From: Gluconobacter oxydans
Lineage (GTDB): Bacteria > Pseudomonadota > Alphaproteobacteria > Acetobacterales > Acetobacteraceae
DNA: 64,000 nucleotides
Reading direction: 5' to 3'
NCBI RefSeq assembly: GCF_006539685.1
Contig: NZ_BJNM01000015.1
Coordinates: forward strand, 1-64,000
Positions within the stretch are counted from its first letter, which is position 1, and every line of letters starts with the position of its first letter. The notes under the pieces were generated by a model. It was given only the letters and a program-made list of their open reading frames with translations. It did not search any database and had not been told where the DNA came from. Position numbers and translations under genes: made by a program. Positions 35,923 to 45,013 of this stretch are shown here, piece after piece.

Positions 35923-36617
35923 CGGGTTTGCTCCAGCATGGCAGACAGGGTGGGGACGAGCCGTCCGGGCAGTTCCGTATCAGGCTGAATAAGTTTCAGC
36001 GCCTGATATTCCGCATTGCCAAGACGGCGGCAACGCTCCTTCAGCGCCTCGAAATCCAGTGTAGTGGTAAGATCCATTCCGATATCCACGATATGCGTCC
36101 GGGGATGTTCGCAGGCCAGAAGGCAGCCCCCGACCTGACAGTCGGCTTCCGTCAGACCTAGTTCCTCGTGACATTCCGCCAGAAGCTGGGCCGCCAGATC
36201 GATCTCCGCCTCGCCCTCGCGGCTTTCCACATTGCCCGCCGGAGCGCCCTGCCAGTAGCCGGGAAGATAGATGGAGTGTTCCGACCGCTGACCGATTACG
36301 ATCCCGTCCGCGGCCCGCAGCAGCCCCACAACTGCCAGCGGGCGTAGCATTTGCGGGTCATAAAGATCCGGCTGGCGCATCTGGGCGAGAACCCGGCGGT
36401 ATTCGGACCAGTGACCGCTGATGACGTCCGGCCCGATTACATCCGCACAGAAAACGCGGCCGTTATACAGGCTGGGATGCTTTGCAAGTGCGGCCTCCCA
36501 GTGCGATGCCACGCAGGCTTCGATTTCCGAAGACAGCACCGGCATGGAGCGTCCGACCCGCACGACGACATCGGGTTCCAGAGGCGTCACAGGCCATTCT
36601 GACGGGGAAGAGGACAT
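35919..36617 (-). CDS. NUDIX-fold hydrolase with a divergent Nudix box
   Basis: A 232-residue cytoplasmic protein. Its central part fits the NUDIX fold: LAVVGLLRAADGIVIGQRS, WQGAPAGNVE, then LLAECHEELGLTEADC. The Nudix box is unusual, with several extra residues between the Gly and the Glu-rich helix and with AECHEELG in place of REUxEExG, so catalysis is uncertain. The N-terminal 90 residues are not recognised. A CCGGAG site precedes the ATG. It overlaps mtnK by ATGA and would be translated first, so a role connected to methylthioribose or nucleoside products is suggested by position only. Confidence 0.75.
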   Translation of the reverse strand: MSSSPSEWPVTPLEPDVVVRVGRSMPVLSSEIEACVASHWEAALAKHPSLYNGRVFCADVIGPDVISGHWSEYRRVLAQMRQPDLYDPQMLRPLAVVGLLRAADGIVIGQRSEHSIYLPGYWQGAPAGNVESREGEAEIDLAAQLLAECHEELGLTEADCQVGGCLLACEHPRTHIVDIGMDLTTTLDFEALKERCRRLGNAEYQALKLIQPDTELPGRLVPTLSAMLEQTR

Positions 36618-36691
36618 CTGACGCTCCGGACGAGACAGCGAAAAGAGGGGGCTCTTTCATGGACCGGAATATCCGGCCCCGCAACGTGCCG

Positions 36692-37534
36692 TCAGGGCAT
36701 TTCAAGCCGGACCGAAACCGGACAGTGGTCTGATAGTCCGGCAGGCACCGTATCATTTTTATAGGTCATGACCCGCAGGCTGTCGGGTACGAGCCAGTCC
36801 CGCGCTGCATTACCCAGCAGGATGTGATCGATGAAATATTCCCCACCCCAGCACGGACTGGCCTTGCCCGCCGTCGTGAGCGTAACGGGCGTTTCGGCCT
36901 CGATCTGCTGCATCAGCGGATCGTGCAGTGTCAGCCGCCGGTTGAAGTCCCCCAGAACCGCATAGACCTCGCCCTCATCCTGCCGCTCCAGCATCCAGTC
37001 CTGCATGATGCGGACTTGCTGGTACAGGGTCGGGCAGGAGTGCTGGCGCTGGTTCAGCGGCTGGTCCCAGCATCCGGTCTTGAGATGCACCACCAGAAGA
37101 CGCAGGCTCGCATGACCGTCGCTGATGGTCACATCCAGCCCACCCCGTAACTGGTGCGGCGCGCCCGGCCCTGCGACGTTCAGGGCTGAGAGCTCATCAT
37201 TGACCGTCACGTGCAGATCGCGACGCACGGCCACGCCCACCCGCTGGACCACAGGGTCGGGCGTCAGAATGATCTGATAGGTTGTGGAACTGAAAACACG
37301 GGATGCGGCGAGGGGGCCGTCCGTTTCTTCAAAAGCCACGACATCCGAGTCCAGATGCCGGACATAAGCCGCGAGTTTTGCGAAATCGCGGTGCTCGCCC
37401 CCTGGAACATCTTTCGGCAGGGCCGGATCTCCGGACGGGCGCAGCGTCAGCCAGTCCATGTTCCAGGTTGAGAGTTTGATCGTATGGGCCGAAACGGGCC
37501 CCATGCTGCCGGCCAGAAAAAGACCGACCAGCAT
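36692..37534 (-). CDS. Secreted endonuclease/exonuclease/phosphatase-family protein
   Basis: A 280-residue protein of the EEP (DNase I-like) superfamily. After a short signal peptide ending VSAHT, the core shows the metal and catalytic positions of the fold: STWNMDW, the Glu in VAFEETDG, LVVHLKTGCW, LGDFNRR and the final GLSDHCPV. It is therefore a likely periplasmic or secreted nuclease or phosphodiesterase. Two cysteine-bearing segments could form a disulfide. The ATG at 37534 gives a signal peptide without a basic start; an in-frame CTG seven codons upstream would add a Lys and overlap the carbonic anhydrase stop. Substrate unknown. Confidence 0.82.
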   Translation of the reverse strand: MLVGLFLAGSMGPVSAHTIKLSTWNMDWLTLRPSGDPALPKDVPGGEHRDFAKLAAYVRHLDSDVVAFEETDGPLAASRVFSSTTYQIILTPDPVVQRVGVAVRRDLHVTVNDELSALNVAGPGAPHQLRGGLDVTISDGHASLRLLVVHLKTGCWDQPLNQRQHSCPTLYQQVRIMQDWMLERQDEGEVYAVLGDFNRRLTLHDPLMQQIEAETPVTLTTAGKASPCWGGEYFIDHILLGNAARDWLVPDSLRVMTYKNDTVPAGLSDHCPVSVRLEMP

Positions 37535-37551
37535 GGAAGCCGCATCCTGCT

Positions 37552-38235
37552 TCAGGCTGCCTGTCCTTCGGTCGCGTGGATTTCCTCAAGCACGTTCTCG
37601 ACCGTGCGCGTCTTGCGCGTGCCCTCGTCGAGAATGAGGATCTCGCCCTTGGGGATGTCGTAGAACCAGCCCTGAAGCTTCAGCGCACCCTGTGCCAGCG
37701 CCCGGACGACGGTGGGATGGGTGCGCAGATGCACGAGCTGGAGCAGCACGTTGTATTCGGCAAGCGAACGGATGTCTTCCGGCCCGGCATCCTCGGCCTT
37801 CAGATCGCCCAGGGCCGCGCGTGCGGCTTCGCCATGGCGCATCCAGCTCTTGACCGTCGGCAGGCTGTCCAGCTTCGGCGAGTTCAGATCCATCAGCGCG
37901 CCCATGGCGCCACAGTTGGAGTGACCGCAGATGATGACGTTCTTCACCTTGAGCGCGCCAACCGCGTATTCAATGGCGGACGACACCCCACCCAGCATCT
38001 CGCCATAGGCTGGCACGATGTTGCCGACATTGCGCACGATAAAGAGTTCGCCCGGTTCCGTCTGGGTAATGAGACTGGGGCTGATCCGGCTGTCGGCGCA
38101 GGTAATGAACAGGGTGGACGGAGACTGGCTGGAAGCCAGGCTCTCGAACAGTTCCGCATTCTCCGGATAGACGTCCGTCTCGAACTTGCGGACACCGCCC
38201 AGCAGTTTCGCCAGAGTATCACGACCACACGCCAT
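37552..38235 (-). CDS. Beta-class carbonic anhydrase
   Basis: A 227-residue zinc enzyme interconverting CO2 and bicarbonate in the cytoplasm. The zinc ligands are Cys46, His105 and Cys108, and the catalytic Asp48-Arg50 pair lies in CADSRISP. The segments IVRNVGNIVP and ICGHSNCGAM are family hallmarks. The length is normal and no signal peptide is seen. The secreted EEP gene follows 17 bases downstream on the same strand and may share its transcript. Bicarbonate supply for carboxylases such as acetyl-CoA carboxylase (accA at 46437) is a plausible role. Confidence 0.95.
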   Translation of the reverse strand: MACGRDTLAKLLGGVRKFETDVYPENAELFESLASSQSPSTLFITCADSRISPSLITQTEPGELFIVRNVGNIVPAYGEMLGGVSSAIEYAVGALKVKNVIICGHSNCGAMGALMDLNSPKLDSLPTVKSWMRHGEAARAALGDLKAEDAGPEDIRSLAEYNVLLQLVHLRTHPTVVRALAQGALKLQGWFYDIPKGEILILDEGTRKTRTVENVLEEIHATEGQAA

Positions 38236-38351
38236 GGTGTTCTCCTTAATCTTGCACTGCCGGGCAGTTAGAAGGCTTTATCAGGACAGGTAAAGCATGA
38301 TTCCGGTCAACCCATGCTTTGTTACTGCCCTGACATACCATGACGCGTTTC

Positions 38352-40991
38352 TTATGCGGCTTCCAGTGTCTTGCGCAGCATTGCAAATACTGCGTCCGAG
38401 TCTGCGTTTGGACCACCGGCCTGCGCCATGTCGGGGCGGCCACCGCCGCCCTTGCCACCCATCAGCGCCGAAGCCTCGCGCACAAGCTTGACCGCATCCA
38501 GACGATCCGTCAGGTCCTTGGTCACGGCGATCACGATGCTGCCGCGGCCATCCGCACTGGACATCAGCGCCACGACACCGGACGCGATCTGCTTGGAGAT
38601 GCTCTCCGCAAGGCCCTTGAGTTCCTTGGGGCTGACATCGCCCAGATCACGCGCAGAGAGCGTAATGCCGTTGATGCTTTCCGTGGCACTGGTGCCTTCG
38701 CCGGTCGCGAGCTTGCGCTGAAGATCGGAAACCTGCGCCGTCAGGGACTTGCGCTCTTCCAGAAGTGCCGCCACGCGGGAGGCGGCATCGGCAACCGGAA
38801 CCTTGAGCAGGTCCGCAATCTGCTTCAGACGGCTCTCGGTCTCCAGCGCCAGTGCTTCAGCGGCGAGACCACAGACGGCCTCGATCCGGCGCACGCCTGC
38901 CGAGACGCCGCTTTCCGAGACGATCCGGAACGGCCCGATCTCACCAACGCGTCCCACATGCGTGCCACCGCAGAGCTCGATGGAATAGGCCGGACGATCA
39001 TCGTCGCCCTTGCCCATCGAGACCACGCGGACTTCATCGCCGTACTTCTCGCCGAACAGCGCCATGGCGCCTTCCGCCACGGCTTCTTCCTGCGTCATCA
39101 GGCGCGTCTCGACCGGTGCGTTCTCGCGGATGCGGGCATTGACCTCGGCCTCGACCGCCGCCAGTTCCTCATCCGTCAGCGGACGCGGCTGGCTGATATC
39201 GAAGCGCAGACGCTCCGGCGCATTCAGGCTGCCCTTCTGCGTGACATGCGTGCCGATCTGCCGACGCAGGGCCTCATGCAGCAGGTGGGTTGCGGAGTGA
39301 TGGCCACGCACCGCCGTGCGACGCGCGTGATCGATTTCGGCATGAACCGCCATGCCCGGCTTCAGCGTCCCTTCGACGACCTTGCCGTAATGCACGATCA
39401 GATCGCCGTTGCGCTTCTGCGTATCGGTGATCTCGACGCGCACGCCCGGAGCTGTCAGCGTTCCGTGATCGCCAACCTGACCACCGCTTTCGCCATAGAA
39501 CGGCGTCTGGTTCAGCAGGATTGCGACCGTGTCGTCACCAGCAGGAGCCGAGGCCAGTTCGTCATTGCCGCGGAAGATCCCCTGGACTTCGGCATCGGCC
39601 TTTTCGGACACATAACCGAGGAACTCGCTCGGACCATGCTTGTCACGTGCGTCGAACCACACGGTCTCGGCTGCGGCATCTCCCGAGCCCACCCAGGCTG
39701 CACGAGCACGCTTGCGCTGTTCGGCCATGGCGGTTTCGAAACCAGCCTCATCAACCGTACGGCCCTTTTCACGCAGCGCATCCTGCGTCAGATCCAGCGG
39801 GAAACCGAACGTGTCATAGAGCTTGAAGGCCACATCGCCGGGAAGGGCTTCCTTGTCACCCAGACGATCCAGCTCATCAGACAGCAGCGTGAGGCCGCGT
39901 TCCAGCAGGGCCGTGAAGCGTTCTTCCTCACCCTTCATCGTCTGTGCAATCAGGGCTTGATGCTGGACGAGTTCCGGATAAGCCGCGCCCATCTGCTGGA
40001 TCAGCGCCGGGAGCAGGCGATAGAATACCGGCTCCTTCGCGCCCATGATGTGCAGATGACGCATGGCGCGGCGCATGATGCGACGTAGCACATAACCGCG
40101 ACCTTCCTTGGACGGCAGCACACCATCGGCGATCAGGAACGCGGTGGAGCGCAGATGATCGGCCACAACGCGATGGCTGGCCTTGAACGGGCCGTCGGCG
40201 TCCTGGTGCATGATTTCAGCCGAGGCTTCGATCAGTGCGCGCATTGTGTCGGTATCGTAGTTGTCGCGCTTGCCCTGCATGATCGCGGCAAAACGCTCCA
40301 GTCCCATGCCCGTGTCAATCGACGGACGGGGCAGGGCGTCGCGCGAGCCATCCGGCTGGTCGAGGAACTGCATGAACACGAGGTTCCAGATCTCGACGAA
40401 GCGGTCGCCGTCCTCGTCCGGGCTGCCCGGAGGGCCACCGAACACGCTGTCGCCGTGATCATAGAAGATCTCGGAGCACGGACCACACGGCCCCGTATCA
40501 CCCATGCGCCAGAAATTGTCGGACGTTCCGATGCGGATGATCCGGTCGTCGGACAGACCGGCAATCTTCTTCCACAGATCGGCCGCGTCCTCGTCTTCCG
40601 CATAGACCGTAGCGAGCAATTTGTCCTTCGGAAGACCGAAATCGCGCGTCAGCAGCGTCCAGGCGAATTCGATGGCTTCAGGTTTGAAGTAATCCCCGAA
40701 GCTGAAATTGCCCATCATTTCGAAGAACGTGTGATGGCGTGCCGTGTACCCGACATTGTCGAGATCGTTATGCTTGCCACCTGCACGCACGACCTTCTGT
40801 GCCGTGGTGGCACGGGAGTAGGGGCGTGTTTCCTGGCCGGTGAAGACGTTCTTGAACGGCACCATGCCAGCATTGGTGAACAGCAGTGTCGGGTCATTCT
40901 GCGGCACCAGGGATGCCGAAGGAACGATGCGGTGGCCCTGCGAACCAAAGTATTCGAGAAAGGCCGATCTGATATCGTTGGTGCTGGTCAT
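38352..40991 (-). CDS. alaS: Alanyl-tRNA synthetase
   Basis: An 879-residue class II synthetase charging tRNA-Ala, with an editing domain that hydrolyses mischarged Ser/Gly. The N-terminal catalytic core begins [20 protein letters not shown], with [11 protein letters not shown] and [19 protein letters not shown] as motif 2 region. The editing domain carries [13 protein letters not shown], and [13 protein letters not shown] supplies further zinc ligands. The C-terminal DHHA1 domain ends [13 protein letters not shown]. All parts are complete. A promoter probably lies in the 80-base gap before the adjacent gtrA gene or upstream of it. Confidence 0.98.
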   Translation of the reverse strand: MTSTNDIRSAFLEYFGSQGHRIVPSASLVPQNDPTLLFTNAGMVPFKNVFTGQETRPYSRATTAQKVVRAGGKHNDLDNVGYTARHHTFFEMMGNFSFGDYFKPEAIEFAWTLLTRDFGLPKDKLLATVYAEDEDAADLWKKIAGLSDDRIIRIGTSDNFWRMGDTGPCGPCSEIFYDHGDSVFGGPPGSPDEDGDRFVEIWNLVFMQFLDQPDGSRDALPRPSIDTGMGLERFAAIMQGKRDNYDTDTMRALIEASAEIMHQDADGPFKASHRVVADHLRSTAFLIADGVLPSKEGRGYVLRRIMRRAMRHLHIMGAKEPVFYRLLPALIQQMGAAYPELVQHQALIAQTMKGEEERFTALLERGLTLLSDELDRLGDKEALPGDVAFKLYDTFGFPLDLTQDALREKGRTVDEAGFETAMAEQRKRARAAWVGSGDAAAETVWFDARDKHGPSEFLGYVSEKADAEVQGIFRGNDELASAPAGDDTVAILLNQTPFYGESGGQVGDHGTLTAPGVRVEITDTQKRNGDLIVHYGKVVEGTLKPGMAVHAEIDHARRTAVRGHHSATHLLHEALRRQIGTHVTQKGSLNAPERLRFDISQPRPLTDEELAAVEAEVNARIRENAPVETRLMTQEEAVAEGAMALFGEKYGDEVRVVSMGKGDDDRPAYSIELCGGTHVGRVGEIGPFRIVSESGVSAGVRRIEAVCGLAAEALALETESRLKQIADLLKVPVADAASRVAALLEERKSLTAQVSDLQRKLATGEGTSATESINGITLSARDLGDVSPKELKGLAESISKQIASGVVALMSSADGRGSIVIAVTKDLTDRLDAVKLVREASALMGGKGGGGRPDMAQAGGPNADSDAVFAMLRKTLEAA

Positions 40992-41074
40992 GATGAGGGA
41001 GCGTCAGTTCCGGGAAGACAGGGAAATAATCTGCCTGTCCTTAGACTATTGTGGCCGCCTTGGAAATGCAGCCC

Positions 41075-41638
41075 TCAGTCATTGCGGCCATGCGGTCTGA
41101 TGCCGTTGTCGGGAAGGGCAGACAGATCCGGTTCAGGTTCGGATGCCGTCAGACCCGCCGCAGGGATCTCCACAGCCATCTGAACCAGTTCAAGCGGTGT
41201 TTCGGGTGTCTGCGCCCGGAAGACAAGACGACGAGAAAGATTGAAGTTCGCCACCATTCCACACAGGGCGCCTGCCGCCAGCGCAAGCTCAGGATAGTGC
41301 TCTGTCAGTGGAACCGTCGCGTAAAGCAGGAACACCATGCCGCGATTGAGCAGAAAACCGAATGAATTGGCCAGCAGGAACCTCAGCCATTGCAGAACCA
41401 TGTGCTGGTTTTCCGCCGCGGACAGCCGGAATGTCCAGATGCGGTTAAGGCACCAGTTCCCTGTTGCCGCCACGAAATAGGCAATCAATGTGGCTGCGAT
41501 CAGACCCGCAGGAACGCGCAGCAGGGAAACCGTTCCCCAATCCACCAGGAAACCGAAGGCGCCGACGGTTCCAAAGCGCAGGAACTGATCGATGATTTCC
41601 GGTCGGCTGCGCGGATAGAAAATACGGCTGCGTCGCAA
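41075..41638 (-). CDS. GtrA-family membrane protein
   Basis: About 187 residues with four hydrophobic helices typical of the GtrA/DPMS family, which help move undecaprenyl-linked sugars across the membrane for surface glycan modification. Family features are FLRFGTVGAFGFLVDWG at the first helix, ATGNWCLNRIWTF, and a late MVANFNLSRRLVF. The start is unclear: no ATG lies in frame near the first helix. I propose TTG at 41638, preceded by GGAG at suitable spacing; the next in-frame ATG at 41767 lies inside the ompA terminator and is unlikely. A hydrophilic tail of about 35 residues follows the last helix. No glycosyltransferase gene is adjacent. Confidence 0.75.
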   Translation of the reverse strand: MRRSRIFYPRSRPEIIDQFLRFGTVGAFGFLVDWGTVSLLRVPAGLIAATLIAYFVAATGNWCLNRIWTFRLSAAENQHMVLQWLRFLLANSFGFLLNRGMVFLLYATVPLTEHYPELALAAGALCGMVANFNLSRRLVFRAQTPETPLELVQMAVEIPAAGLTASEPEPDLSALPDNGIRPHGRND

Positions 41639-41732
41639 GGAACATGTCTCCGGAATATCGGGATGTGCTGGCTCTAGCGTGCCGGGAAAGGCAATCGCAA
41701 GCAGAGTTTCGTCCTGAACGTCGCATTCGCAC

Positions 41733-41762
41733 AAAGAAAAAGGCGCCCCGAAGGACGCCTTT
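41733..41762 (-). terminator. Intrinsic terminator of ompA
   Basis: On the minus strand a ten-base stem with a TTCG tetraloop (arms 41753-41762 and 41739-41748, one G-T pair), followed by a T-rich tail. It lies 44 bases after the ompA stop. Confidence 0.9.
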
Positions 41763-41805
41763 CTCAAAACCGAAGTCGAAGACTCGGCGTCAGATCATGT
41801 CTGAA

Positions 41806-42945
41806 TTACTTCAGGATGATCTCGACACGACGGTTCTGCGGCTCGCGGGTGTTCGGTCCGGTCGGAACCAGCGGCTTGGACTCGCCGTAGCCGTGGATGT
41901 CGATGGCAGCAGCCGGGACACCGTCACGGATCAGCTCAGCCTTCACGCTGGAAGCGCGACGGTTGGACAGACCCAGGTTGTACTTCTCGCCGCGGGGACC
42001 CGGGTGAGCAGCAGAGTTATCCGTGTAGCCGTTGACTTCGATGCGCGTCGTCTGGACGTGCGTGGAAGCCTGGGCTGCCTGGGCAACGATCTCACGGGCG
42101 CGGCCCGTCAGGTCAGACTTGTCCCAGTCGAAGAACACGAGATAGGTGCGGGCCGGGGTCGGAGCCGGCGGAACAACAACCGGAGCCGGCGGCGGCGGCG
42201 GCGGAGCCGTGTCGAAGGCATAGCGCAGGCCCAGGATGAACTGGTGCGAGAAGCGCTGGTCGAAGTTCACGTTGCCCTTGTGAACGCCGGAAGCGTTGTA
42301 GGCCGTGGAACGATACGGACCGTTGACGAAGTCCTGACCGATGAAGCGGTATTCCGTCGTGACGGCCAGACCCGGAACGTTCGGGATGTCGTAGGCTGCA
42401 CCGACGATGCCCTGGTACGCGAAGCTGCCCTGCGTGCCGCCCATGCGGTCAACAGCGCCGTTCACGTAGTTGGTCGTGGTCGGGTTGTAGTGCTGCCACA
42501 GATAGCCAGCGCCGACACCGACGAACGGCGTGACGGGGACGTTCAGGCCGAAGTTGGCGAGATCGATGTCATACAGCACGTTGACGAGGCCGCCGTAAGC
42601 CTGATCGGAGCCGTGGGTCGAACCATTAACCGGCGTCGGACGACGGTGGTTGATCTGGGAGTAGTTGTACAGACCCTCGACTTCAACGCGCAGGCCGTTA
42701 CCGAAGCCCCAGCCGAATGCACCGAAACCGGTGAAGCCGTCGTGGTGGCGGTAGCGGGAGCTCGAAGCAGCGTTGCTGCTCGTGCCGTCAGCCTGCGTCG
42801 TCGGCGAGAAGGAGCCGTGCTGCTGCTGAACCAGGTTGTAACCACCGCCGATGTTGACATAGGGGCCGGTGATCGTGCTGGCCATGGCAAGCGACGGTGC
42901 GGCGACCATCGACGTCATGGCAAGGAGTGCCGTGCGGAGACGCAT
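41806..42945 (-). CDS. OmpA-family outer membrane protein
   Basis: A 379-residue outer membrane protein. Residues 1-22 form a signal peptide ending LAMAS. Residues 23-245 have the alternating aromatic pattern of an eight-stranded barrel (YVNIGGGYN, then VEVEGLYNYSQI and YGGLVNVLYDIDL). A Pro-rich linker (APPPPPPAPVVVPP) joins it to a peptidoglycan-binding OmpA domain with LVFFDWDKSDLT, NGYTDNS and LSNRRASSVKAEL. It anchors the outer membrane to the cell wall. The gene has its own promoter region, a 5' leader hairpin and a strong terminator, so it is a single-gene unit and probably highly expressed. Confidence 0.93.
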   Translation of the reverse strand: MRLRTALLAMTSMVAAPSLAMASTITGPYVNIGGGYNLVQQQHGSFSPTTQADGTSSNAASSSRYRHHDGFTGFGAFGWGFGNGLRVEVEGLYNYSQINHRRPTPVNGSTHGSDQAYGGLVNVLYDIDLANFGLNVPVTPFVGVGAGYLWQHYNPTTTNYVNGAVDRMGGTQGSFAYQGIVGAAYDIPNVPGLAVTTEYRFIGQDFVNGPYRSTAYNASGVHKGNVNFDQRFSHQFILGLRYAFDTAPPPPPPAPVVVPPAPTPARTYLVFFDWDKSDLTGRAREIVAQAAQASTHVQTTRIEVNGYTDNSAAHPGPRGEKYNLGLSNRRASSVKAELIRDGVPAAAIDIHGYGESKPLVPTGPNTREPQNRRVEIILK

Positions 42946-42976
42946 GTTTTCGTCCTCTTAGTGACTAACGTTCGAG

Positions 42977-43002
42977 CCGTTGGAAAATGCTTTCACCAAC
43001 GG
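42977..43002 (-). promoter_or_regulatory. 5' leader stem-loop of ompA
   Basis: A seven-base perfect inverted repeat (42977-42983 with 42996-43002), extended by inner A-T pairs, lies about 30 bases before the ompA start codon. A leader hairpin stabilises ompA mRNA in E. coli; a similar role is inferred here. Confidence 0.4.
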
Positions 43003-43023
43003 ACCCAGCGCGATGCATAAGCG

Positions 43024-43052
43024 CATATAGAGCGCAGAGTTCCCCGGGACAA
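43024..43052 (-). promoter_or_regulatory. Candidate sigma-70 promoter of ompA
   Basis: On the minus strand TTGTCC (43047-43052) and TATATG (43024-43029) are separated by exactly 17 bases. Transcription would start near 43017, leaving a leader of about 70 bases that contains the hairpin. Confidence 0.45.
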
Positions 43053-43261
43053 AGCCAGTCAGGGTCTTCAGGCTCTACTCGGGGTAGAGGAGTGACATAA
43101 AAGCCACAGTCCATTTCGCCCGCTTCACGATCTACGCCTCGCGTCTACGTTGCCTTAGCTCATGGTTCCAGCAGAAGCCAGAGGCGGCAGAAGAAATCAG
43201 CTATGCAAAAATGGAAGCAAAACAGGCATTTAGCTGCCATGTGACGAAATTTTAACATTCC

Positions 43262-44953
43262 TCACGGACGGCAGCCTTCGCGGATGAGCAGATTACGCAC
43301 TGTTTCTGAAGAAATATCACGGGTCGTGAAGGCCTTCCCGATCCCGCGCAGCAGAACGAAGGCAACCTTCCCGTCCTGCATTTTCTTGTCCCGAGTCATG
43401 TGGTGCAGAAGTGTGCCGGCAGAGAACGACTCCCGGAACCAGTCAAAACTTACCGGCATGTCGAGACTGCGCAGATGACGGTCCAGTCGATGCAGGTCTT
43501 CGACTGGCGCGTATCCAAGTTCCACGGACAGGGCCATGGCGAGGTGAATCCCGATCGAGACCCCTTCGCCGTGGAGCAGGCGTCCGTCATATCCCAGTTC
43601 CGCTTCCAGGGCGTGTCCGAACGTATGCCCCAGATTCAGCAGCGCCCGGCCGCCGACAGAAGCCTGTTCCTTTTCATCAGCCGCCACGACCGCCGCCTTG
43701 AAGGCGCAGGCCCGACGGACGGCTTCTGCCAGGGCAGCGGGGTCGCCGTCCAGCACCGCGTGTCCATGCGCTTCGCACCAGGCGAAAAGCTCCGGATCTG
43801 CAATAAGCCCGGATTTGACGATCTCGGCATATCCCGCAACGCGCTGGCGACGGGGCAGGGTCGCCAGAGCGGAACTGTCGGTGAGAACCGCGATGGGCTG
43901 ATGGAACGCCCCGATCAGGTTCTTGCCCGCTGCGGCATTGATGCCTGTTTTGCCGCCGACGCTGCTGTCCACCTGTGAAAGCAGTGTGGTCGGGATCTGT
44001 ACGAAGGGAAGTCCGCGCAGGGCCGTAGCCGCGACAAATCCGGCCAGGTCGCCCACGACTCCGCCCCCCAGGGCGACAATGGTTGTCTTGCGCTCGATGC
44101 CCGTGGACAGAAGCTGATTCATGACATCGCCGTAGCAGGCGAGGGATTTGCTTTCCTCGCCGCCGGGAACCGAAATCACATCCGCGCGGATGCCGGTGTC
44201 CTCGAACGACGCGAGAAGCCGAGGCAGATGCAGTTCAGCCACGGTTGCATCCGTAATGACGACGACACGCTTCTGTGGCAGATGCGGGGCCAGCCGGGCG
44301 CCGGCACGCGAAATGAGATCCGGCCCGATCAGCACATCATAATTGTGATGGCTGAGCGAGACATTTACTGTCTCCGGCCTGCGATATTCTTCCAGGACTT
44401 CCCGTACGCGCTGCACGCCCTGTTCCACCGTGTCATCTCCACAATCGATAATGATGTCCGCCTCGGCGTAGACGGGGTAACGCAGCCCGACCAGCCGCTC
44501 CAGCACCTCATCCGGGCGTCCCTGCGCCAGAAGCGGACGTCCCGCACGTCCGGCAACCCGCTTGACGAGGACATGCACCGGTGCGCGCAGCCAGACCGAA
44601 ACCGCATGGCGGCGGACCAGATGGCGCGTCTGGGCATCCATCCAGGCCCCACCGCCTGTGGCGAGGATGCAGGGTGGGCCGTCGAGGAGTCGCTGGATGA
44701 CGCGGCGTTCGCCGTCCCGGAACGATGCCTCGCCATGGCGGGCGAAGATTTCGGGAATCGAACAGCCGGCCGCTCTTTCGATCTCGATATCGGCATCCAC
44801 GAACGGCAGCCCGCAGATCTGTGCAAGGCGCCGTCCGATGGTGGTTTTGCCAGCCCCCATCATTCCAACGAGCACAACCGTGCGTGACGGTATGCCATCG
44901 GGCGAGAAAAAGGGTTCCGGCTTGGCTGAAAGGGGGAAAGGCAGGCGTGACAT
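43262..44953 (-). CDS. aroKB: Fused shikimate kinase / 3-dehydroquinate synthase
   Basis: A 563-residue two-domain enzyme of the shikimate pathway. Residues about 24-192 are shikimate kinase, with the P-loop GMMGAGKTT at 30-38, the substrate Asp in FVDADIEIE and LATGGGAW. Residues about 200-563 are 3-dehydroquinate synthase, with PGGEESKS, the NAD site GGGVVGDLAGF near 296, DSSVGGKTGIN, the metal ligand Glu377 in GYAEIVK, LGHTFGHALE and His461 in LHGEGVSIG. The two enzymes act at steps 5 and 2, not in sequence. In most bacteria they are separate adjacent genes; here they form one frame without a stop. Both active sites look complete. Confidence 0.95.
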   Translation of the reverse strand: MSRLPFPLSAKPEPFFSPDGIPSRTVVLVGMMGAGKTTIGRRLAQICGLPFVDADIEIERAAGCSIPEIFARHGEASFRDGERRVIQRLLDGPPCILATGGGAWMDAQTRHLVRRHAVSVWLRAPVHVLVKRVAGRAGRPLLAQGRPDEVLERLVGLRYPVYAEADIIIDCGDDTVEQGVQRVREVLEEYRRPETVNVSLSHHNYDVLIGPDLISRAGARLAPHLPQKRVVVITDATVAELHLPRLLASFEDTGIRADVISVPGGEESKSLACYGDVMNQLLSTGIERKTTIVALGGGVVGDLAGFVAATALRGLPFVQIPTTLLSQVDSSVGGKTGINAAAGKNLIGAFHQPIAVLTDSSALATLPRRQRVAGYAEIVKSGLIADPELFAWCEAHGHAVLDGDPAALAEAVRRACAFKAAVVAADEKEQASVGGRALLNLGHTFGHALEAELGYDGRLLHGEGVSIGIHLAMALSVELGYAPVEDLHRLDRHLRSLDMPVSFDWFRESFSAGTLLHHMTRDKKMQDGKVAFVLLRGIGKAFTTRDISSETVRNLLIREGCRP

Positions 44954-45013
44954 GCCCTGCTACCTATCATAGGAGAAGGAACACGTCCTGCCCTCACTTC
45001 GAGACCTTTTTCA

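Larger units (their letters stand above)
42946..43261. other. Intergenic region upstream of ompA
   Basis: A 316-base gap between the ompA start and the end of aroKB on the same strand. It holds a candidate promoter (43024-43052) and a leader hairpin (42977-43002), listed separately. No coding frame with a ribosome site is seen. The distal part is relatively A+T-rich around 43195-43260, which may act as an upstream promoter element. Confidence 0.5.

Noticed and set aside
38340-40088. A 582-codon open frame on the plus strand opposite alaS
   Set aside because: Antisense shadow of alaS; composition is dominated by His, Arg and Gln as typical of mirrored frames.
41644-43020. A 458-codon open frame on the plus strand opposite ompA
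   Set aside because: It spans the ompA gene, its terminator and leader, and shows only mirrored composition (Val/Asp/Arg-rich).
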